Of a DNA stretch of 64,000 bases, positions 10,484 to 21,399 are shown in pieces. The translations under genes were made by a program, and so were the position numbers. The stretch is from assembly GCA_947179485.1 (NCBI GenBank), contig OX359246.1, positions 4,340,001-4,404,000 on the forward strand, written 5' to 3'. This stretch comes from Allacma fusca. Taxonomy: Eukaryota > Arthropoda > Collembola > Symphypleona > Sminthuridae. How positions within the stretch are numbered: the stretch's first letter is position 1; each line of letters begins with the position of its first letter. The notes beneath the pieces are model-generated. The model was given only the letters and a program-made list of their open reading frames with translations. It did not search any database and was not told the DNA's origin.

Positions 10484-12726
10484 TTAGTTGATTGCCTTTA
10501 GTCGTGCTTTGATACGATCACCGGCATGTTGAAGCCAGGTCATAATTGTTTTTTTAATTTCAGCTTCAGTCGCATTAGCCGTTGACCTCACCAGTCGAAC
10601 AATTTCTGTAATATCACACGCATTTTAATTTAAATGTTTTTATGAGCAATTAAAAATTATTCCTCGAAAATATCTCGAAAAAGTACCTATTATCATTTCA
10701 CATGTTTCGAGCTTTGCAAAACTGGACTTGTCGGAGGTACCATACATAGTAAATCCGTGAATCACCTCATCAGCAACTAACTTCCGAAAAACGTTGTTTG
10801 TGACCTCAGTAACATCTTCTCCACCACATCGGGCCAGGCACAATTTCTGTGTATACAATATACATATATGTATTCAATTAAATCCAGGTTACCTTAACAT
10901 GTTATTTGATTTTAGTAAATATGTATAAAGTACAAAGACTTGGAATACAGGTCAACCGAATGTGAGAGAATGTAATTTACCCGCTGATTTACTGATTGAT
11001 TTAGTAAATCTGAGTGAACGTTGGTTCACATACGTTTTTGAATTTTTATAGTCTCTCTTATTATTCCGAAATTATTAGATCGGATTAAGTCCGAATGAAA
11101 ACAAGACGACCATTTTATTGCTTTGGTAACAAGACTTGATCCACAAGGCAGAATCCAGACATAATTTTTGTATCTCAACCTCAATCTAGCTACGGTGAGC
11201 TATTGTTAGTGAGTGCACAGAAGGGGAAATACCAAGCATTATTGAATTACACGTGAACCTGTTAAGTCTCCGCAACTGCAAGTGTCGGAACAAATTTCTT
11301 CGACATTCTGACTGCACATGAAGTACATCTTGCTTGTCATTTTTATAAAATACTAGAAAATCTGGTCAACATGTCCCACAAAATATTGAAATCAAAACTT
11401 AACTGCATTGGATCTGTAGGTGTTGTCATCCTTAACTTTTGCTTCGAAATCTAAAAAATCTTGCAGCTCCTTAAATGGAAATGGAAATTTAATAGTCTGA
11501 GCCAATTCCTTTTGCGGAACTTCTGAAGTAAACTTCAGGCGAAGATTCTCAACAGCTAGGACTAAGTTAGCCTGCTGAAGCTTAACAGCGAAGTTACGAA
11601 TGCATAAATTTTGTAGACCTACAGAATACAAACAAATAAAAATATCTTAGAACGTTAAAACATGTCCACACACGTCCATATACATACATACTTAAAATAT
11701 TCAATGTGTCATTGATATAATTGTTCGCATATGACAAGGTAAAACCCAATTTCTCCATGATTTTAAAACTGACCTCGTATTTCTTGAAGTAGCATTGCCT
11801 GAAAGTCTGAACCGATAGTTTGCTGGTAAGTATTTCCAGCAGGTACCAAAACTGGAACCGTGGAATACGTTTTGATGGGAGTAATGTCTTGGATGCACGA
11901 AGCAGAAACTTTATCAGATGTTAAATTAGTCCCGTGGACCTCAGTGTCAACTGCATTGCCTTCATCGTGGCTAGTTAACAACTTCGGGCGAATGCTAGGC
12001 CTTCTTTTAGAAGTAGACTGAGTCGGTATAGCTGGTGTTGGAGGAGGCGAAAGTTCGACTGGCCCCAAGGTATAATTCCTGCCGATTGACAATGGTGAAG
12101 TATCTTCGTCACTATCTGAACTACTATGAATTGCTATGGTAGGCGGGTTTTGTTGGACTGATCCCGTAGTCTCGTAGTCTGAGTAATTCAGGAAATGCTC
12201 AATCTCCGTGACCGCTCCATCATAATTATCTATAACGAGACATGTAAATAAATTCAACTAAATAATTACCAAAGCAAGTCATTAGAAATAGCGATGGCAA
12301 AAGGGAATACGCTCTGATCAAAATACCTGGCATGCCAAAAATGCCAGTAATTTCCTATTAATTTTGAGTGCTAAAAAAGTTGCAAATACGAATTTGGCCA
12401 AAACGCCAGGACATGAATTAAAATGCATTAGCATATTCAATTTGCCCACATTACTATAAATTGTATTTTTTTTGAAAATGCTCATGTAATAAATAATTTT
12501 TACCAAACTCGTGAAAAATTCGTATCGCCAACCGCTTCCACAATTTTTTGTTTGGTATCTGCTGGTCTTTGGCGGCTTTATAGATTTTGTCCAAATTGTT
12601 CCAGGTAGGCCAGTAACAAAACCATTTTCCGTCATCTTGAACCACCCAACTCCTTGGAACCACCTCGACCTCCTTTGATTTATTGAACATTGTCATAAGA
12701 AAGGGGAGATCAGAATTCTCAGCCAT
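10484..12726 (-). CDS. DUF4806-type transposon accessory protein (391 aa, 5 exons)
   Basis: Five minus-strand exons keep phase throughout: 12504-12726, 11774-12229, 11404-11618, 10687-10846 and 10484-10605 (1176 nt, 391 residues). The N-terminal exon has a Pro-Arg-Ser-Trp-Val-Val and Cys-Tyr-Trp-Pro pattern seen in proteins that carry DUF4806. Exon 2 is a Ser/Pro/Asp-rich linker with a Lys-Arg-Arg nuclear-signal-like patch. Exons 3-5 give the DUF4806-like C-terminus: a Phe-Pro-Phe-Lys-Glu-Leu-Gln segment, then Leu-Ala-Arg-Cys-Gly-Gly-Glu-Asp, then a final Trp-Leu-Gln-His-Ala-Gly-Asp-Arg helix. Its ATG (12724-12726) lies 2 bp downstream of the transposase stop codon (12719-12721 on the opposite reading side), so the two coding regions nearly overlap. 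The exon 3 donor is GTTAAG, slightly weak. Function is unknown; such proteins commonly sit next to Tnp2-like transposases and may help bind DNA. Confidence 0.7.
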
Positions 12727-14698
12727 CCCCTGTATGAAGGATTGGGAAAACAACAAAATTATTGTTTGATGTTGGCAAGCATAGACACTTTTGCTTAACT
12801 TCTGACAACTTCCAAGATTGTATATCCGACTTTCCTTTTACTAAAAATATTCCGCAAATAGCGGAATCACAAGGACTGTTGTAAAACCTATTAGCCTGAT
12901 AAAACCTCTTTCCAACAATGACACATTCACCAGCTTTGTCACTTGTAATGCTTAGCACAATCACAACAGTATTATCGTTCAAGACACAAATATTATCTCC
13001 GGTCTGACAATTTATTTCAAAATTTTTGTGAGATACATTTTTAAATTGATCAAATATAATTCCTGGAAATTCAATCCCAGCCCATTTCCGCTGTTTAAAA
13101 TGTGGCACACTCACTACTAAATTATCGTTTGCTTCTGATAATCGTCTATGGATTTGCTGTAGGAGACAATTTGGTTTTTTAATATATTGTTTGATTTTTC
13201 CTAATTTATTTTCGAAGCGAAAAGCCGAAAATGAATCCAATACTCCTAAATTTTCGCAGTCGTCGCTAATGTGCAATAAGTTATGTATGTTGTAAGTACA
13301 GTTTTCGTCCCCATAAAGGTAAATAAATGTGTTGACAAAATATTTTAGCAAAGCGCGTGAGTACTGAAGAAATTTCTTGATCTTGACAGGGCAGCACAGT
13401 ATAGACACTGCTACGTGAAGGCATAAGAAATGGTTATAGTACTGCTCATGTAATATATTTTTGAGCACAACTGGGCCAGCATATAATAGAAAGTTTCTAT
13501 ACTCAGTTGCCTTCCAATGCTCAACTTCTTTGAGAGTTCTGGGTTTTATTACAAAATTATGTCCAAAATAAACTTTTAATGCTTCCAGTCGATCCGATAT
13601 TTGTTCGGATTGGTTAGCACTAATTTTGAAACGTGATATTGGTCCTCTTGTCCAAAGATAAATCATTTTTCGCACTACCCCGAGGCATATTAAATGCATG
13701 TAGTCCAAAGGAATACATCTGATCATATCAATGGGCAAAGCTTCAATAACGGAAGTACCGACGTGATGAGCCGGATCGTCTTTGCTTCGAAAAAGTTCGT
13801 TCGTACACCGCTTTTCATCAGTCTCCAAAAATACCACTTTTGTCTTCCATGAACCTCTGACATAACACTTGCTACATCCGTGGTACCCTGAGTGGTTTTT
13901 GGTAGCTGAGATGTATGCACGTGCTGGTGCATCGCAAATAAATGCTTCGAATTTCAGCTGCACAAGTTGATCATTAATGCTTACTCCATGTTCAATTAAT
14001 TCTTTTAGTTCATTCACTGTTTTTTGCAATAATTGTGATGCGCTTTCAGGTTTGGATTTTCCGGAATAAATTCCCACAGTTTCAACACCACATGAAGGAT
14101 GGCTTGTATGTACCAGTATAGGCCAAAATTGCATATTGTTGCTTTTTTGCACGGGAAGTCCGTCAATTCCTATTTGAATATTTATTTCGGGTGGTAGCGT
14201 TGAATGATTTGCCAGTAAAGTCTGTAATGAATTTTGAAGTCCAAAATGGACGTATTTTCCGGGTTTCATATCAATTATTTCGGTTGCAGTTGGCGTTTTT
14301 AATAACGTCCGAGGATCCTTTGGCAGATTGCTAAAGCAGATATGATTTTTCAAATTTTGTAGCAAATCTCCTAAAGCAGATTGTGTGATGTGATGTTTGA
14401 TAGCCCACTTAGCTAGATATTCTTGAATTGAAAAGTTGTCACTATCGTCACCAGTACTTGATATTGATGAAGTACTTTCAATTTCCCCGTAATAACTTTC
14501 TTCTGTATAATCAGTTCCATCCTCGAAATTTATATCGGTTGTACCTGATGTTGTTGCTGATTCCGTTTCTTGATTTGTCTTGCTTGATAAGAATGCACTT
14601 GTATTAGTTGGCACGGAGCTCCAATGCAATTCTACTTCGGAGTGTTGCTTTATTAGCCGTCGTTTATGACGATCACTGTAATTTTTTGCTTTGGGCAT
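12719..14698 (-). CDS. Tnp2-like DDE transposase (659 aa, single exon)
   Basis: One uninterrupted minus-strand frame of 659 codons. The first 30 residues are basic (Lys-Arg-Arg-Leu near residue 13), followed by an acidic, Ser-rich region. The core shows the sequence pattern of Tnp2-like transposases: Ile-Gly-Ile-Asp-Gly-Leu-Pro-Val near 195, Phe-Ile-Cys-Asp-Ala-Pro-Ala-Arg near 253, a Cys-Ser-Lys-Cys zinc-knuckle-like motif after Gly-Tyr-His-Gly near 275, Leu-Asp-Tyr-Met-His-Leu near 335, and Trp-Lys-Ala-Thr-Glu-Tyr-Arg near 400. The Asp, Asp and Glu of these motifs are my candidates for the catalytic triad. It would bind the element ends and cut and rejoin DNA in the nucleus. No stop or frameshift is present, so it may still be functional or only recently silent. 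Confidence 0.75.
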   Translation of the reverse strand: MPKAKNYSDRHKRRLIKQHSEVELHWSSVPTNTSAFLSSKTNQETESATTSGTTDINFEDGTDYTEESYYGEIESTSSISSTGDDSDNFSIQEYLAKWAIKHHITQSALGDLLQNLKNHICFSNLPKDPRTLLKTPTATEIIDMKPGKYVHFGLQNSLQTLLANHSTLPPEINIQIGIDGLPVQKSNNMQFWPILVHTSHPSCGVETVGIYSGKSKPESASQLLQKTVNELKELIEHGVSINDQLVQLKFEAFICDAPARAYISATKNHSGYHGCSKCYVRGSWKTKVVFLETDEKRCTNELFRSKDDPAHHVGTSVIEALPIDMIRCIPLDYMHLICLGVVRKMIYLWTRGPISRFKISANQSEQISDRLEALKVYFGHNFVIKPRTLKEVEHWKATEYRNFLLYAGPVVLKNILHEQYYNHFLCLHVAVSILCCPVKIKKFLQYSRALLKYFVNTFIYLYGDENCTYNIHNLLHISDDCENLGVLDSFSAFRFENKLGKIKQYIKKPNCLLQQIHRRLSEANDNLVVSVPHFKQRKWAGIEFPGIIFDQFKNVSHKNFEINCQTGDNICVLNDNTVVIVLSITSDKAGECVIVGKRFYQANRFYNSPCDSAICGIFLVKGKSDIQSWKLSEVKQKCLCLPTSNNNFVVFPILHTGDG

Positions 14699-15557
14699 TT
14701 TTGTATATATTTGATACCATGCACTAATAATGCTATTAATTTAGTTTTTTAAACTAATAAAATTATAACTCACCTTAAAATTTTGTAGCAACTCGTTGCA
14801 AAGTACACAGCACAAATTTGTAACTCTTTCTTAGCAATGGCGACTTCCTATGCAACGGACTACAATACAAGCATGGCAAAAGGCGCGATGCATCTATACA
14901 TGCGTAATTGTATCATCAGTTTTCTGTGGAGTTTTGGATATGTTACCGGGACGCTTCGCAACACTGAAGAATTTGCGGGGCAACCCGGAAATTCACCAGA
15001 TTGTAGTAATCATTGAGTTAACATTAGGGAATCTTTACGGGCTGGCACAAATATCCTCCGGTAAATGAGTTGTTTCTGATATCAGTAAGATTATGTCTGC
15101 TGGCTGGGAATCGATTCAGTAGTATTTCGATTCGATTTATAACAAAGCCAAATCGAATGATTCGATTTGGGTACTGAACTGAATCGAATCATATCATGTG
15201 AATTGCAATTCAAACAATTCATCAAAACCGCTTCGGCTGCGCACGGGTACTTTTTTTCCGCATATTCAAAGTCTAAATATGAAATACTAAATAAGTATAC
15301 CACAACGTTTGTTATTTTAGCGTAGCTTATACTATATCTTTATAATATGCATACGACACTCCAGTAACATAAGAAAAATTTTGTATTTTCCCACTTGAAT
15401 CGTTTTATTTACGATTCAATTCGATTCACTGAGTGAATTGAATCGAATTGAATTGCTTTGGGGCAAATTGAATCGAAAATCGGTTTTTCGATTCAATTCA
15501 AGCTTCAAATTGAATCAATTGAAAAGTTCGAATCAAATTGAATCGATCCGACCACTA

Positions 15558-15625
15558 GTTTTTATAAGGGACAAAATATCCCAGTCCCCAGAGATTCCCT
15601 TATAACGAGAGTTGACTGTAATTCT
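15558..15625. mobile_element. Right part of the interrupted Tc1/pogo-like short element
   Basis: Counterpart of 9530-9590. The outer end reads AACGAGAGTTGACTGTA, a terminus common in pogo/Tigger-like miniature elements. The first 8 bp are also the target duplication of the inserted Tnp2-type element. Confidence 0.35.
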
Positions 15626-15859
15626 AAGCAACAATGTGACTTAACAAGATAATTCTTTCATTTCTTGTAGAGGTCGCTGCAACAACTAACAATGAACAAC
15701 GTCAGGTAAACATAAACTTCATAAAACAGACTGATTTTGAATTTTGTTCTTTGATTTATGACATGCGCAACCAAATTCCCTGAACATGAAATTGAATTGT
15801 TGTTTTGAAATTGCTTCCATCCTTAATGGCATGCGCAATCTAACATCTTTCTGTCCATT

Positions 15860-16100
15860 GCTTGTCCCTGAACTTGACTTGAGGTTCAAGTAAAGAATTA
15901 CTTGTTCTTGAACCTGACTTGTCGTAGAATGTCATGGTCAAGCCGAATACGTACTTGAACTTGACCCGAATAATTTATGTAAAAAAATGGACTACTTGAA
16001 CTTGACCCGAATAATTTATGTAAAAAAATGGACTACTTGAACTTGACCCGAACTTGACTTGAAAATTACTCAAGTATGAATTGAACTTGTCCGCAGCACT
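15860..16100. repeat. CAAGTTC-type hAT remnant with 41-bp tandem duplication
   Basis: The sequence is made of GAACTTGAC/GTCAAGTTC motifs like the subterminal regions of the elements at 44-1378 and 6392-7586. A 41-bp unit ending GTAAAAAAATGGAC occurs twice in a row (about 15951-16034). The right side ends CCGCAGCACTG, which could be a hAT terminus, but no matching left end or target duplication was found. Confidence 0.4.
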
Positions 16101-16109
16101 GACCTACAT

Positions 16110-17253
16110 GTAGGACAGGTTAGTACCTTTGGTTTCCAGTATATTGGGGGGAGCTTCTGGTAAAACGTTCTGCGATTGGGGCTTTCCATGCACTTGTAAA
16201 TCCAAGTATCTTCAATTTGCTCTTGTTCTTATGTACTTCACATCAGTATTTACAATTCTTATCTTATACATATTTTACTTACGTTAACTCTGAAGGTAAA
16301 GGATGGGTCCGACTAATTAGGGATTAATAAAAGGCAGATATGTATTTCAATATGCCCCCATTAACTCCCAAAAATTATATTATTCCCCAAATTTAACCCT
16401 TCCCTATACTTAATATTACACCCCTTGGCACACTATTACTCCCCTAAGTCATGTTTTACTCATTGTCAGCTACGAAAACGTAGCATAATTAAATTGTTAA
16501 TAAATGTACGGCTAAAAGTGTCAATAGTCATTCAGTTATATGTTTACAGTCAATGAATTGCATTTAGTTCATTACAAAACCTAAACAGCTGCAAAAATGA
16601 TGACAGCTTCCGGTGACAGATATATAATATAAAGGACAAAAACCTATCGAAATGGAAGTAGAAAAAGTCTGCTATGCAATCCCTTCACCAGGGTAAGCGG
16701 TAAACACAAAGTCATATGTATGTAAATGTTCGCAAACAGTTTTTATGAGAGAATATGTGTCTGCTTAGAACATTAACTCGACAAATCTTTTCTTGTACTT
16801 ACAATACAATTGGTTTTGTAGTTGAATGTCATGCTATGAAATAATTTAAATACGCTGGATAAGTCGGGTTCAGAATGAAATCAAAGTGAAACTGTTGTTA
16901 GTAAATAAATTGTGCATAAGTAATTTCCTTTCAGGAAGCGGGTGAAGGAAAACACGTTTGTAACTGCTAAATTAAAATTGCACTGTAAAGACTCAGGTAG
17001 AATCGACAGAATAAATTAGTTAATTCTTATTGCAATGAGAAAATACAAATCCTGGGCTATGGAAACATATGATTCCAAATTATAATATTATAGTTATTGA
17101 GGCTTCCATGATTCACTAGAAATGAGTTCATTTTACAAACAGTATCACAAAGAATTGGCTCAGTATAAATTCTTCCATTAGAAAGTTCCACACGATTTCG
17201 ATTCTTCCAGTACTAATTATTTGATTTGAAATCCTACAAACAATATCGTAATT
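16110..17253. other. Upstream region of the trypsin pseudogene, no gene seen
   Basis: AT-rich DNA with no frame longer than about 60 codons. The last 100 bp before 17254 would contain the protease promoter. A TATA-like AGTATAAAT at 17161 lies about 90 bp upstream of the ATG, a plausible core promoter. Confidence 0.35.
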
Positions 17254-17897
17254 ATGAAGTCACTCATCTTGTTGTTGTGTGTTTGGTTAACTGGGGCAGC
17301 AGGTACAATTGTTTTAAATTCATATTTATAAAATGTGGTTTTTAATTTCTATCTGCTAAATACATTCAATCGATTCTTCAACATTCATTTTCGTGAGATT
17401 TCAATTCATGTATGTACTATGTATTCGAAGGTCGTACATTTTGGATGGTGGAAAGAGGACAATATTCCAACATCAAGGAATCTCACAATCAGATATACCC
17501 CGCTGGTATAGGAGGTTTTCCTGCGAATCCCCACGAATTTCCCTTCCATGTGTCTCTTCAGACTTACAAGAATGGACAGTGGTCACATCACTGTGGGGGG
17601 AGTATTATTTCAGTTGACAAGGTACTTACTGCAGCACACTGCGTTTATGCTTCCAATGACAAAGATTTTCTGGTAATTGCTGGCGATCATAACCTTCAGA
17701 AAGAGGATAAGACCGAGCAAGTTGTGACAGTCTAATCTGTAACCATTCACCCGCAATTTTCATTGCTGTAAGTCAAAGATGCACATATGTGTCCACATTC
17801 CTATAACCTTCCTATAAATGAGAACTATGCATTATGCATACATCCTACATATCCTATTTAAAGTAATGGATAACTCTCGATCCCTCTATATATAGAT

Positions 17898-18764
17898 TAG
17901 GGTTGGTCATATCGTTACCTTTCGAAATATCGTTAATATCGTTATCGTTCACAAAAATAATCCCGATAACGATATGGTAGAACGATAAAAACGATATACA
18001 ATATAAATTGAAATAATAATGAAATTAAGCAGTAAAAGTGTTCAATAAGTATTTAATTTATTAAAAGTTACATAAGCAATATAAATAAGCCGAAATAATG
18101 CTTAAATTTCACTTATTCATTTTTCCAAATATCTGTTTAACCATTCCTTCTAGTGCTCGGACTAATCCAATTCTGAATTGGAAATTTTCGGTTCAGTTCA
18201 ATTCACTAATTTTTCGATTTAATTCAAGATGAAACTGAATCGATTGATTCAGTTCATAACATTGAATTAAATTGAATCATTTTCCTTGAAAGTTCAAACG
18301 ATTCATTCTGCACCAAAAATTTCAGCAACAGATTTACCGTTTACAAGCTCTCCAGATCCTAAAAGTAACGATCTGTACCCTTAGTTTAACTTCCTTCTGT
18401 TGTGCGGTTGGAAAATACTGCTTTCGTGTCTAGAAAGCGTATTCTTTAAGTTTACATGCAGAAACCGTTGTTTTAGATTCAGTTAAATTCAAAATTTTGA
18501 ACTGAAATAAAATGAATTAATTTTTACTGAACTGAATTGAACGGTTTTGACCACTCCTTCCGATTCAGATGACACTTTCTAGGGCATGAAATACGTCAGA
18601 TGGTCACAGTATGCAATTTCTGACTATTCTACCTTTTTATAACGATATTAAAGTAGCCCGATATATCGTGTGAAATATACGAGAATTATCGTAGCATATC
18701 GTTCCTCCAAAGTGGACGATATTAACGATAATATCGTATCGTTATATCGGTATGACCAACCCTA
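17898..18764. mobile_element. Non-autonomous hAT-type element (TAGGGTTGGTC ends)
   Basis: The inverted ends share TAGGGTTGGTCATA. A perfect 8-bp duplication, ATATAGAT, lies at 17890-17897 and 18765-18772. Subterminal regions are arrays of ATATCGTTA/TAACGATAT. No coding capacity. It lies in the intron of the trypsin pseudogene and contains the element at 18151-18555. Confidence 0.85.
18151..18555. mobile_element. Nested short element related to the 9591-15557 transposon
   Basis: It begins TAGTGCTCGGACTAATCCAA and continues with TGAATTGGAAATTTTCG, nearly identical to the start of the 9591 element. It ends with GACCACT. The flanks are ATTCCTTC (left) and CCTTCCGA (right); a 4-base deletion at the right junction would explain the imperfect duplication. 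Non-autonomous. Confidence 0.6.
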
Positions 18765-18779
18765 ATATAGATATAGGAT

Positions 18780-19260
18780 TGTGAAGCCTACTCAAGCTGC
18801 CTACATATTTCCTATAAAGGATACAATAGCAGCATGCAAGCCTATTCCTATCCTATAAACTTTATTCTGTGTGACTTAAGCACAAGCAAATTAAGCACGT
18901 TGAATGCAATCGTGAAACATTGTTTAGTACAAAATACATGTTTCAACACGAAACAGTATTTACGTTTGCCCATGGATGCCTCTTGGTTCGCAGTTTATTT
19001 TCGTTTGTTTTCAATTATCCGACATACATATTCACTAAAACCGAGGATTCCTTCCTATATTTTGGGCAACATTTATATGAAACCAAGTCCTGCCTTTATT
19101 CCTTTATACTTGCGGTACCAAAGGCTGCCTATCCTATTCCTATTTTTTCACGCTGAAGACTTCGGTTACTATCCTATCCTACCTACATAAGAAGCTTAAT
19201 TTTAATGCATATCCTATTTATATGCCTATAAGCCCTATCCTTCGAGGAAGGATCTGTATC
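18780..19260. repeat. CCTAT-rich degenerate repeat region
   Basis: Repeated CCTATCCTAT, CCTATTCC and AGCCTA motifs occur at both ends of this stretch in related form, suggesting another degraded transposon with repetitive ends. The middle has an open frame without recognisable features. Similar AGGCTATAGGC motifs occur at 3080-3305. Confidence 0.3.
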
Positions 19261-19650
19261 TTTGCTGTAAGTAGTATATATAATTGCTAGTTTTTAAAAC
19301 TCATGTACAACAATTGAAATAATGAAGAATAGTGAATAGATCACAATTGAGAATTAATTTACAGGATAAAGCAAAATATTGTAATCATACCCAATTTGAA
19401 CCACGGTAGTCTGCGATCTGTAAATGTATAATTCATGGTAAATGAAATAGCCTTTAAAAATTGATGTGAGGCAAGCAAAATATGCTTGTTTAAGGAATTT
19501 TTGAAGAATTGAAATTTCAACCAACTTGCGAACTGTCACGTTTCACAGCCTTGCCGCATATTTCTAGTATAGCTGTAGATTTGCGATATCCCACCAGTGT
19601 TAAGCTATATATGAGTTTGAGAAATATTACTCATAGGAATTACCCACATA

Positions 19651-20071
19651 TGTAAAGGAGAAGAATTGTATCTTGTACTCTATTGGCTGATGATGATGTC
19701 ATTTATAAGATTCTTATTGTGATGTTATGTGCCCAACCATTAGCTAAAAATGATGTCACTAAGAAAGAAACTATCTTCCCTTTGTTACAACCATCCCTAT
19801 ATAAACCCAACTCATGAAGACAGTCGAGAGACTAGAGCTGAGAGGCTGGAGTTAGAGTCTGGCCCGTGTCACACACATAGTAACTATACTGTTACTATGC
19901 CGGACTCCACATCTCACTCCTCTCTCTCTATCTCCCTCTCCAGCTCACACATTCACTATGCTATACTCGAGTACTTTGAATAAACTAATAATTGGCAGAA
20001 CTTTATATTATATTCCCCATCATTCACTTATTCTTAATCAAGTAATCCCCATTCACAATTACCTCTTAACA
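19651..20071. mobile_element. Possible solo LTR
   Basis: The stretch begins TGTAAAGGAG and ends CTTAACA, so it has TG...CA ends. It contains a TATA box (CTATATAAACCC at about 19797) and a downstream AATAAA (19979), the usual layout of a retrotransposon long terminal repeat. Flanks are ACATA and CTATA, four of five bases alike. No second copy is present in the window, so the call rests on layout alone. Confidence 0.35.
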
Positions 20072-20710
20072 CTATACATTCTGATAAATTTTTAAACAAG
20101 TAAATTTGGCTGCACTTCTAGTTAAGTTTGCTGTTGGAGTAAAAGTGTTTCGTTACTCCCTCTGTATGCATGAGGCCACACTCATTGTATAAGATTTTGC
20201 AATTAACTATTAATTACAGGAAATCCATGGATTTTGACTACGCTATACTTCATTTACTATCCCCATTGACTTTGAATGAAAACGTCGCTGCAATTTCTTT
20301 GCCATCGCCTGAATTTGAACCAATCAGGGACTGCGTTACTGTGGGCTGGGGAATGATAAGTAATGATGAGACCGTGCCCCTTCCGGATATTCTGTACAAA
20401 GTCATTTTACCGATTGTCACTCGGCCGTTGTTTTTAGAAATCGTTGTTTTACTTTAATTATTTAACAAGGAATTAAGATTCTGAGATGTTAACTGAAAGA
20501 AGCTTAAACAAGAATTTTTACAAGTCATAAATGTCCTGCTATTATAATTTTAAAGCATGTTTTTCGCAGGGTGACAGTGGAGGTGCTCTGATGTGCAAAG
20601 GAGTTGTCGCTGGAATCGTTTCCTGGGGGACTGACCCATGTGTACAGGCTGAATATCCAAGCGTTTTTGCAAACGCGGCTTCAGTTCGTTCCTGGATCGA
20701 CGAGCAGTGA

Positions 20711-21399
20711 ATCCGTTTGAGTTACCTGACCCTATAGTCTGTTGCAAAATGAAATCCGAATATGTTTAACGGGAACCCCGCTGAGGAGATGGATAGGTTA
20801 AACCCGGCCCCTGGCTAGCACTACGGATATCCCTACTCTTTCCGTACCTAGGACTTGTAGGCCAATGTAAAAAAATAATTATAATGCTTCGTCACAAAAA
20901 TTAAACCTTGGGCAAAATTTTGACAAGCAACATTTTAGAAACGTATTTGAATTTTTTTTTTGCAAAACCGTCCTCCCGCACTTGCCATGTCAGCTCACAC
21001 TTCTATATTGGGAATTGACTTCTTTCTAAGACTACCGAAGAGCCCACTGGAGAATTGATTGATGTGATTTTTGAGGAAAATCTGAGCAGTTGCAGCTCCT
21101 GCTTCCGCCCTGTCAATGCTGTTTTTAACAAGCAAGGTCACTTGATTGTCACTGGTGAGCTATTCAGAATTACATATGTATGGGGTTCCTTTTTAAAAAC
21201 CCCACTCGGTCTCAATGGACTACGAGGCAATTAAGTAAACATTTAATCATGAAAAACTAAATTATTAAGGATGTGGGAAAACAGTACGTACTCAATGCTT
21301 CGGACATTAATGTTCCAAAAAACCTATTGAATGTTCTGAATAAAAGTGATACCGAAATATTCTATAGCATGCACTGTTAAAGGCGTGAATCCGTCTACA
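20711..21399. other. Intergenic DNA between protease and hAT remnants
   Basis: Contains CCGCTGAGGAGATGG, also found near 1650, and otherwise AT-rich DNA with no frame that looks coding. Confidence 0.4.

Larger units (their letters stand above)
9591..15557 (-). mobile_element. Autonomous-looking two-gene DNA transposon (Tnp2-like plus DUF4806)
   Basis: This 5967-bp element has ends TAGTGGTCGGA and the complement of TAGTGGTCGGA. It is flanked by a perfect 8-bp duplication, GTTTTTAT (9583-9590 and 15558-15565). The subterminal 150 bp on both sides are arrays of GATTCAATT/GATTCGATT. Both genes are on the minus strand and both frames are intact: a 659-residue transposase and a five-exon partner. 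Eight-bp duplications and TAGTG ends are typical of hAT and also reported for KDZ/Zisupton-type elements, while the transposase reads as Tnp2-like, so I leave the superfamily open. The small element at 18151-18555 shares its ends and subterminal sequence and looks like its non-autonomous partner. Confidence 0.85.
17254..20710 (+). pseudogene. Trypsin-like (S1) serine protease pseudogene
   Basis: The exons in order are 17254-17302 (signal peptide, Met-Lys-Ser-Leu-Ile-Leu-Leu-Leu), 17431-17767, one starting at 20220, and 20570-20710. The catalytic triad is visible: Thr-Ala-Ala-His-Cys in exon 2, Asp-Tyr-Ala-Ile-Leu in exon 3, and Gly-Asp-Ser-Gly-Gly in the last exon. Secreted proteases of this type are usually digestive. 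Two defects stand out. A TAA (17733-17735) interrupts exon 2 just before a still-recognisable Ile-His-Pro-Gln-Phe. The segment that should join exon 3 to Gly-Asp-Ser (with its Cys residues) is missing, because exon 3 runs on to a stop at 20457 instead. The intron of 2.4 kb holds two nested hAT elements and a possible solo LTR. A sequencing error could explain the stop but not the missing segment. Confidence 0.75.

Noticed and set aside
11701-11765. Possible extra exon between DUF4806 gene exons 2 and 3
   Set aside because: Exon 2 joins exon 3 (11404-11618) directly in phase; inclusion is unnecessary.
14850-15068. 72-codon plus-strand ORF upstream of the Tnp2-like transposase
   Set aside because: Lies in the 5' end of the transposon, opposite to its genes, with no recognisable content.
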